DNA of 64,000 bases, from assembly GCA_020284085.1 (NCBI GenBank), contig JACEVL010000130.1, positions 2,785,908 through 2,849,907 of the forward strand, in the 5' to 3' direction. Below are positions 57,701-64,000 of this stretch, piece after piece. The number at the start of each line of letters is the position of its first letter. Position 1 is the stretch's first letter. The DNA is from Aporrectodea caliginosa. Lineage: Eukaryota > Annelida > Clitellata > Crassiclitellata > Lumbricidae. Position numbers and translations under genes: made by a program. The notes under the pieces are model-generated. The model was given only the letters and a program-made list of their open reading frames with translations. It made no database searches and was not told the origin of the DNA.

Positions 57701-60700
57701 TTCTGCCTCTTCTTGAATACCACGTTCAGCCGGTGAATGGGAACCGACCAGTGATAGTCGTCTATGCTCCTCTCAGAGACACGTAAGCACTTCTTCTCTG
57801 ATCATTTCTACAGATGTAATGTAATGTAACAGATAATTTATAGGTCTTTATCATTGCCTCAGGATGATGATGATGTACATCTATTACGATGATAGTATTC
57901 AAAGTTTTGTTGCAAAATATGATCTTGAGCCAAGGCATTGTCCATGAATGCAGAGGTCATCATTGATGTTGAGGGATGGTCAAAGCTTCCCATTTGAGGC
58001 GAGCGATCGATCGCTCTCCTTGGTCGCTCGCCTAGCAAAGGTCGGCATGAGCGGTAAATCGCTCACCTAGGCAAAGGTGTCTCATCGTCAGCCATCGCTC
58101 AATGAGTTAGACTCCAAGACGAACCTGGAGCCAGACCATTTCTTATTAACCTAATTTACATTACTTTAATTTACTGACTTATTGCAGCTACGATGCAGGG
58201 CGGATAATGGAACTGAACTGAGATATGCGTCTTATATTAATACTACATGCAGCTATACGAATCGTACGTTTCAGACAAAAAGCTCCCGAGGTCGTCTGCG
58301 TATTGCTCACGTACTCAATCGAGGGTGCTATTGATTTTCAAACCGCCTACTATTTTCAAATGGGAAGTTCTGGGGATGGTGTGGATCAAATGAAATGAAA
58401 TGCTCCAACAAAACTTGTTGAAGCATTTTAAGCAGTGGTGTCTCAACGATGTCCATTGCACATCAAGCATAGACTCAAAAGTGAAACAAAATATGACCGT
58501 TTGCATTGGGTGAGCACTGAGCAGAGCAAGATGTTGAAAATAAGTCAACATTCCATGTTCTGTAAGATTGTGTTTTGCATTTTCTTACAACAAATTTTTT
58601 CAGATCGTTTCATGTTATCAGTTTTGTGACAAAGGAACCAATTACATTTAAACACATTGATGGTGGAACAGATTAAGTGTCCTTTTCATGTTAGCAATTC
58701 TTCATGTTAACAATTTTTCATGTAGCAATTTTTTCGTGTAAAGCCTTTTCCACTATAGTTGGCTGTTGATCGTTTGTTGTTGTTATTGTTGTAATATAGT
58801 CAAAATATAGCAGATATCTTGAAAGAACACACTACATGTGATACCAAGAACTTGGAGATCAATCAAGATCAGCCAAAACCAGAAGCTGCTCCAGACAATG
58901 CACTAGATTCGTGTTCTACATGTAGGCCAAGAGTGCCACACCTCCAGCTATGTGTAGACAGCCAACTGGTGGACCACATCTGCACAATTCGGAACATTCT
59001 GGAACCATTTGAATTCTGCAGCATAAAGGAACGAGCAATTCTTCTTGCCAGGTGAGTTGTACGAAAATGATTTTGTAGAAACATGTTGCAATAGAAGGTA
59101 TTGCTAAATTTTATTATAAATTAATTTAATTAAAGAAATTTGTCCATAAAGTTGACTTAACATTATTTTTCCATCCTGAATATTTATTCAAACAATGTCT
59201 TTGGAATGGTTCAGAATAAGCCCTTTACTTCATAGAAAAGAATTTTTGGGAAAATTTTGAATAAAGACATTGAATTTAAGGCAAAGAATGTTAAAATTAT
59301 ATGAAAATAAAATAAAAAATAAACGTTTTGGCAGATTTTTATTAGAGGTATAGAGATATCTATAAGGTAGAATATTTATTTATACTTATAATGGTAGAAA
59401 AACATCAATTAGGAACTTTTGTTGTGCCGGTGTCTAATGCACAAGGCATCAACCGATGCTTACCAAACCAATCCGTAAGGACCATAGTTATCAAATATTA
59501 ACATAAACCATTTCATCGCAATGGGGAGATGACCATCAGGAGGTTTTAAACGTTTTGGCAACTGAATTTTGGTCTTTTATGTGCATCACTTCTAGTGAGT
59601 TGCAGTTAACACTAATTCTGAAACCGTGAAGTGTTTTACATTAGTTATAGGTGTATAACTGTAGGCCCCCCATATCTATTTCATTTCAAGGACATTGATT
59701 TTCATAGCCAGGCTAATGACTTAGCACTGGGAATGTTGCTGGCAGCCTTGCAGGAAACTTACAAAGTTAAGAAAACAATTGTTAAGAATTGCTGTTCGCT
59801 GAAGAAATGACTTAGCATGGAGTTCTTTTGAGGGAGTATCTGGATTTAGACTGTTCAAATATTTGAATGGCCAAAGCATTGTCTGACATAGGACTGCACA
59901 AGACTAGCATTTATAGGTTACTGACAAATTTTAGTATAATTTACTTTTATTTGTTTTTTATAATTCTTCTTTTGTATATTTAGATTTGTTGCTGAGAAGA
60001 TGGGAGGCCCAATTGAAAAGGGTAAACTGGTCAATTTTTCTTGGGAACTATTGCTAAGTCAACTGAAATATCAGCTGAAGTCTAACATCGTTCCGCTTGG
60101 ACTTGTCACGAAAGGAATTCATTATCACAGAGCACTTCTTTTCAAGGTCAGATGTCAGAATCAACACCATCACTAGTTATGTGTACACTAATGTTTTACT
60201 AGTGTCACTTCTGTACGGTATCAGGCTGCATCGTCTTAGAAGGAACCTGGGATAATGCCAACAAAGTCAATATGTAGCTCTACGCTACAGTTCTTGTATG
60301 GCGCATTAACCAGTAGAGTACCCAGGGATGTCCAGCTAATATCTTTGATGGACATAACACCACTTTACGTTAGTCAGAAGGTGCGTAAACAAGGAGTGCG
60401 TAAATGAGTCAATGCTATATTAACTTATAATTTTATTACCATTAATCAGTGGCATAGCTAGGTTTCAACTTGGTGCCCAGGGCGAGTGATATCAATTGCC
60501 CCTCTAACATAATTTTTTCATTTAATGAAAAACAGCAATTTAGATAAGCAGAATGTGTTGAATGTATCAATGACATAACATTATGACACCAAAATCAAAG
60601 CAAAACTTTTCTGAACTTGAAATTTCATCTCAAATATCAATTGCTGAAGAATTTCTCTAAGAAAAAAACCATGCATTTCTTCGTGCATAGTAAATACAGC

Positions 60701-63512
60701 ATCTGAAGCATTTCAACAGGTGTGGAATATTTCCTTCCTATAATCTACATGTCCATCTTAAAATAGAGCACCGAGCAAACATTTAGTCTCTCTGCTTAGG
60801 AGTTCAAGCCACACAAACGTGTCAATTAGCAGACTTTCACAACTAGCATTTTCATGAATTGTACTTGTTGGATTAACTGAGGAGATAATTATAATCTTCA
60901 CTTCTGCTTACTGACTGATGAAAGTGCCACATTGCTGGATTCAATGTCTTGGTTATCCGAAACTGTTGAAGAGTCAGTGCCTCTCAAACAAGCTGTCACA
61001 AAATTCATAAAACTTGCTCAAGTTGTTGATGTTTTGTCTCACAATTTCCTAAACAGGTCGTATTATTTTTGATAAAGGCCAGCGATATGCATAAAGTGAT
61101 GAACAAAAATACTAATATCGAATATATATTATACTTTACAAATATTTCATGACTTGATGACTCAGTGCCATTCCCCATATGCCTCAGGCTTGCTGAACCT
61201 CCCCTAAGGACACCCTGACCTATAAGGGAAAGGTCAGCAAGCCAACTGCCTAGGGCATCATTCAAACCTGACCCTTTGGTCTTGAAACTTTAACAATACG
61301 GTTGTCGGTTGTCGAAAGATAGTTTCATCTTCATTAGTCCAGATAGGAGTCAAGTTTTGATCTCATCCTGCAATACAGACAGAGGGCGCCCCATGAGAGG
61401 ATTGGAAAGGGAGACAGAAGAGGGTGCAATGGATATACTTTGGCAGAGTTGACCAACACAGTGGCGTACGGAGCTTAAATGCCGCCCGGGGCGACGGCCC
61501 AAAATGCCGCGCCGCGCACTTAATTTTTGGAAATTTCCGGAAAATTTTCTTTATTACTTCCGCTGAAATTTCTGATGACCTTTTTTTTTTTTTCTTTTTC
61601 CCTCTTAATTATACTATCATCGTCAGAAGCCGCCCTGTCCTCCGCCGTGCCGCCCCCTCATTACGCCACTGTATGCTATTTACTGAACTACTTTTATTAC
61701 TTTCTCTTATACTTTTTCAATTTTTTTCTGCATTCACTCCTTTTATTTTTCTTCAACCCTATTTTGCCGCCCCTGCTCAAGTGCCGCCCAAGGCGACTCG
61801 CCCCCCCTGCCCCCCCTCGGTACGCCAGTGGACCAACATATAGCTTAAATATATTATATATAATATACCGTACTCAGTGGGTGGTCTCTTAGAGATGGAA
61901 GAGGAAGAGAGCAGAGAGTGAGTGAGAGAGAGAGAGACTGGGTCAGTTCAACAAATTTGAAACTTGATAGGCCTGTACAGTAACACACGATGTGTATGGA
62001 GTCTAAGATTTCTAGTGGGCACAATCTTTGGCTTAAATCATGACTACGTGTAGATGTGTAAAATTTGTGTCATAGGTCTTGGGCGACAGAGTCGGCATAC
62101 CTAGCTCGCTTGTTCGTAGTGAATCCAACCATGCCTGGAACGAATTATACATTGAAGAAAAACCTGTAAGTAACTTCTTTGACGATGGAATAAAAGAACT
62201 GTATGAAAGTGTAAAGGAAAGAACAGACACTGACATAGTACCTTTAAAGAGCTATTTAAGTTACTCCTCAGTTTCTTTACCAGATGCGAATGCTCATATC
62301 CAATAATTCAACTCAAATGATGGTCAAATAAGAATTGATCAAGCAAATTCAGTTCAAAGCTGGGAAAGCAGACTTTGTGTACGCGTGGACAAGTTGTGAA
62401 CCCATATACTGTAACATCTTTTGTATATGTCTTGCCTCATATTCTCGTATTGCGCCTGTATACATATATATATATTATATTCATTTATTATACATCAAGC
62501 AGGAAGACACACTGCTTTGCCACTAACATCTCAAATGCTACTACAAAGAGAAAAAAGAATAAATGTTGGAATTACTGAGATTTGGAGTTAACGGGATGAC
62601 TTGAGAATACTCTTATATAAACTCTAGGTATATAATTCTTAGTCTTTTGACGACAGCAAGACAGGAATAACTTACATAAGGGGCCGTCCATAAATGACGT
62701 CACGCACCTAGGGGGGTCGGAAATTTGTGACGATGTGTGACATGGGGGTGGGTTGAGAAATGTGACGTCACATCAGGTCTATGTAATAAAATTTAACAAA
62801 TAATAACAATTTAATTTTAATAATAATAGCACTAATTTTGAGCATTCAATTTTCATTATTTTTTTATTATTAATAATTTTCTAATTATTTCAATATTTGG
62901 TCACCGTTAGATTTTAAAATATTTATACTCTCCCTATTTGTTCCATGAAGGAGCATTTTGCTTTGCCATGGAAATTTGGTTTTAGGGGTGGTCAGAGCTT
63001 TGTGACGTAATTTTTCAGAGGGCGTTACTTTTTGTGACGAAGTGTGAGGGTGGTTAAAAATCGGCCAAAATTGCGTGACGTCATTTATGGACGACCCCTA
63101 AGTGACAAGACCTAGGAGACCACAATTGTTTCCTGGATGTTGTTCTTTTTCTGGTGCCTGAATCATAATATAAATACTTAATGACTGCAGTCTGCTGAAT
63201 TTAATTATGAAACCAGCCATTCGACTGTATATTATTTTCAAACTCTGACATCTTGACACAATCCTTGCACAAGTCAGTTGGTGATCATAGTAAGACCTTT
63301 CCAGACACCTTCACTGGCTTCTAAGGTTTCATGTTTGTCTGCACTTTCCTATAATTTAAATTTGTCTAGATGCTGTGCTGAAACCTGTTTCTCTGTAACA
63401 GATGGACCATCCGAAATACCCTCCCAAGTTGTACATCATGGACCTGATTTATGAACCCGGACTACTCATGCGAGCAGACTCACCGGAAGCGGCCATCTAC
63501 ATGAAACCATAG
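43879..63512 (+). CDS. ARMC3: ARMC3, armadillo-repeat protein with C-terminal EDR1-like domain, 20 coding exons
   Basis: Coding exons: 43879-43926, 44405-44522, 44960-45085, 45308-45379, 46134-46309, 47319-47445, 47989-48128, 48904-49045, 51750-51860, 52657-52809, 53461-53569, 54208-54384, 55287-55359, 56125-56261, 57116-57240, 57638-57782, 58800-59051, 59984-60146, 62076-62165, 63402-63512. They total 2595 nt, giving 864 residues (human about 870), with phases consistent throughout. The N-terminus MVKKTKKDEKGPPKD and the following FDPLLVES match ARMC3. ARM repeats fill about residues 20-600. The C-terminal part (about 735-864), with SWELLLSQLKYQLKSN, YHRALLFK and RVGIPSSLVR, is the EDR1/transglutaminase-like domain. 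Exons 8-9 add a Pro6 plus Lys/Asp-rich, Ser-rich insert between repeats. The intron after exon 5 has a GC donor (GAG|GCAAGG). A good acceptor at 43856 suggests a 5'UTR intron. ARMC3 is associated with sperm and cilia in other animals. Confidence 0.95.
44715..44775. repeat. (ATC)n-rich simple repeat in ARMC3 intron 2
   Basis: Irregular catcat/attatc runs; hydrophobic and His-rich frames here are repeat translations. Confidence 0.8.
46500..47170 (+). mobile_element. tRNA-derived SINE split by a MITE
   Basis: After removing 46524-47017 the sequence reads cttggtctaatggtcaacat, gcttgactatcaaccaggagg, tggggttaaaatg: an A/B-box tRNA-like head. The downstream body tttctgtttcattggtgccc ctagctaactca matches the SINE at 51899. 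Confidence 0.65.
46524..47009. mobile_element. hAT-type MITE (TAGAGAGTGACACG ends), 486 bp
   Basis: Perfect 14-bp TIRs TAGAGAGTGACACG / CGTGTCACTCTCTA are flanked by the exact duplication GTCTAATG (46516-46523 and 47010-47017). The left half has tandem ccccatccccac units. The right half has repeated taccgcggtaa / ccacggtaat palindromic words. Confidence 0.93.
47620..47720 (-). mobile_element. tRNA-like SINE head, minus strand
   Basis: On the minus strand a B box GGGTTCAAGCCCCC (complement of 47653-47666) follows a tRNA-like atccaactgtcacagcactc region. It is short and degraded. Confidence 0.5.
48705..48793. repeat. (CA)n microsatellite with (CATA)n end
   Basis: About 40 CA units, then CATA units, in intron 7 of ARMC3. 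Confidence 0.97.
49215..49955 (-). mobile_element. 5'-truncated LINE, RT C-terminus, in ARMC3 intron 8
   Basis: On the minus strand it reads GLEINIGKTKCMALNGNQC, FVYLGSLITED, LIWPVMMYGCESWTIKK and FEMKCIRKILGISWIEKK. After a frameshift near 49555 it continues TNEWVLETAGVERNLL, RRKMSYFGHIMRKQGE and RGKPRKRWMDNVGEWLE. This is the post-catalytic RT region of a non-LTR retrotransposon. The endonuclease and catalytic core are missing. Confidence 0.85.
51899..52150 (+). mobile_element. tRNA-derived SINE in ARMC3 intron 9
   Basis: An A box-like TAGTGTAGTGATTAG and a B box GGGTTCAATCC (51957-51967) are followed by a body with tttctgttccacctttgctc and cctagccaactcgg. The SINE split at 46.5-47.17 kb shares this body. 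Confidence 0.75.
53021..53380 (-). mobile_element. LINE RT C-terminal fragment in ARMC3 intron 10
   Basis: The minus strand reads MVGEERSMIKIITKRQKKWI, GHIMRGNSLTRNVFEGR, RPRIMLLDWTMEK and REEWRHWTYE. This is the same LINE class as 49215-49955 but a different copy or family, with an internal shift (TRERTRERPR). Confidence 0.8.
54880..55140 (+). mobile_element. L2/CR1-like LINE 3' fragment in ARMC3 intron 12
   Basis: The plus strand reads SKLKTLLFHKSYLDS, the L2/CR1 C-terminal motif also seen as SFKSMLKSHLFARAYP at 10.7 kb. It is decayed, with no tail identified. Confidence 0.55.
57986..58367. repeat. Inverted repeat flanking palindromic gcgatcg words
   Basis: CTTCCCATTTGA (57986-57997) faces TCAAATGGGAAG (58356-58367). 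Just inside the left arm is gcgagcgatcgatcgctc with further cgctcgcc/gcgag words. It may be a MITE, but no target duplication was found. Confidence 0.45.
60447..61265. mobile_element. Probable partial CAGTGGCR-family element in ARMC3 intron 18
   Basis: It begins CAGTGGCATAGCTAGG after ccattaat, like other family members. A matching right end and duplication were not found, so the extent given is a guess. Confidence 0.35.
61459..61830. mobile_element. hAT-type MITE of the CAGTGGCG family, 372 bp
   Basis: CAGTGGCGTACGGAG to CTCGGTACGCCAGTG, flanked by the exact duplication GACCAACA (61451-61458 and 61831-61838). A second end-like motif (CATTACGCCACTG at 61659-61671) inside suggests a composite or rearranged copy. 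gccgcccggggcg and tgccgcccaaggcg motifs sit near the two ends. Confidence 0.9.
62677..63101. mobile_element. MITE with TIRs containing TGACGTCA, 425 bp
   Basis: TIRs of about 28 bp: left TAAGGGGCCGTCCATAAATG followed by acgtcacgc, and the right complement with a few differences. An internal copy of tgacgtca is at 62763. Target duplication is unclear (TA possible). It lies in the last intron of ARMC3. Confidence 0.8.
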
Positions 63513-64000
63513 AGAATCCAACTCGCGGGTAGAAAAGAACGGAGTTAAAAATGGAAAGACAAGACTTGCTGCGCAGAGAGAATGCCGATAACATCCCAGT
63601 GCTGTTTAGTTTTTACTAATTCTTAAGCTCACTTACCATCAGCCAGCATCTTTTCAATTTATTTATTCATATTTAATTTTTCTGTTGGTTTTGTTATTGT
63701 CAGTATTTGCAATTATCACTGCAGAATATTTTTCCACATACTAATTTGTATTACTTGACAGTTAAATGCTAGCCAGTTATTTAACTGGTAGTTAACTTTA
63801 TGAGATTGATACAAGATAACAGCACTGCTTTTCTATTGATATACCGGTACATGTCTTACAGTTAGTGTGGTGCACTATGGATTTAAAAGACGGGTTCAAA
63901 CCCTTGTTTCAGTTTTATGTACCATTGGTGAAATGTCACAAATGTACTTAAATTGTGTTTGTGAAGAAGTCTGATACCACTTCTGTCCTCTTAAGCCATG
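63513..64000 (+). other. ARMC3 3'UTR / downstream sequence
   Basis: The sequence after the ARMC3 stop is AT-rich with no canonical AATAAA identified before the window end. No further gene is seen. Confidence 0.4.

Noticed and set aside
60870..61060. Possible hAT-type transposase remnant on the minus strand
   Set aside because: Weakly transposase-like words appear only with frameshifts and no diagnostic motif; not enough to call.

Overview
The window is eukaryotic genomic DNA from an animal. It has split genes with GT-AG (and a few GC-AG) introns, metazoan-specific gene families, and a dense load of transposon fossils and microsatellites. Gene content (HSPA13, ARMC3, a C1orf74 homologue, an inward-rectifier K+ channel, a P-element/THAP9-type transposase), L2/CR1-like LINEs, tRNA-derived SINEs and the recurring taggcctat-type words fit a marine invertebrate deuterostome, perhaps an echinoderm. 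The species assignment is an inference only.

Layout. 1-17.4 kb is gene-poor: microsatellites, two truncated L2/CR1-like LINE 3' ends (about 6.89-7.76 kb plus, 10.5-11.08 kb minus), a hAT derivative with a BED zinc-finger remnant, a defective DD37D mariner nested inside another hAT-type element, and two further hAT-type MITEs with perfect 8-bp target-site duplications. 17479-18813 is an intronless inward-rectifier (Kir) gene. 18.8-23.3 kb holds (TATG)n arrays and a cluster of hAT-type MITEs. About 23.3-29.8 kb looks like a P-type DNA transposon with an open three-exon THAP transposase gene on the minus strand (29746-25484). A decayed, internally deleted relative lies beside it (29.87-30.31 kb).

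30880-36447 (+) is a complete seven-exon HSPA13 (Stch) gene. 38534-39370 (-) is a single-exon C1orf74/UPF0739 gene, convergent with HSPA13. 40.6-43.4 kb is another nest of hAT-type elements plus a SINE. 43879-63512 (+) is a complete 20-coding-exon ARMC3 gene (864 codons plus stop), whose introns carry LINE fragments, SINEs, hAT-type MITEs and a MITE bearing CRE-like motifs.

The host genes are functionally unrelated: ER/microsomal chaperone-like ATPase, ciliary/sperm-associated armadillo protein, K+ channel, uncharacterised UPF0739 protein. The unifying theme is transposon biology. At least ten insertions can be delimited to the base by TIRs plus exact 8-bp duplications, and several are nested, so their relative order can be read. 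The top points for follow-up are the open THAP transposase inside an aged element, the Ala-for-Thr change in the Kir selectivity filter, and three GC-AG introns supported by reading frame.
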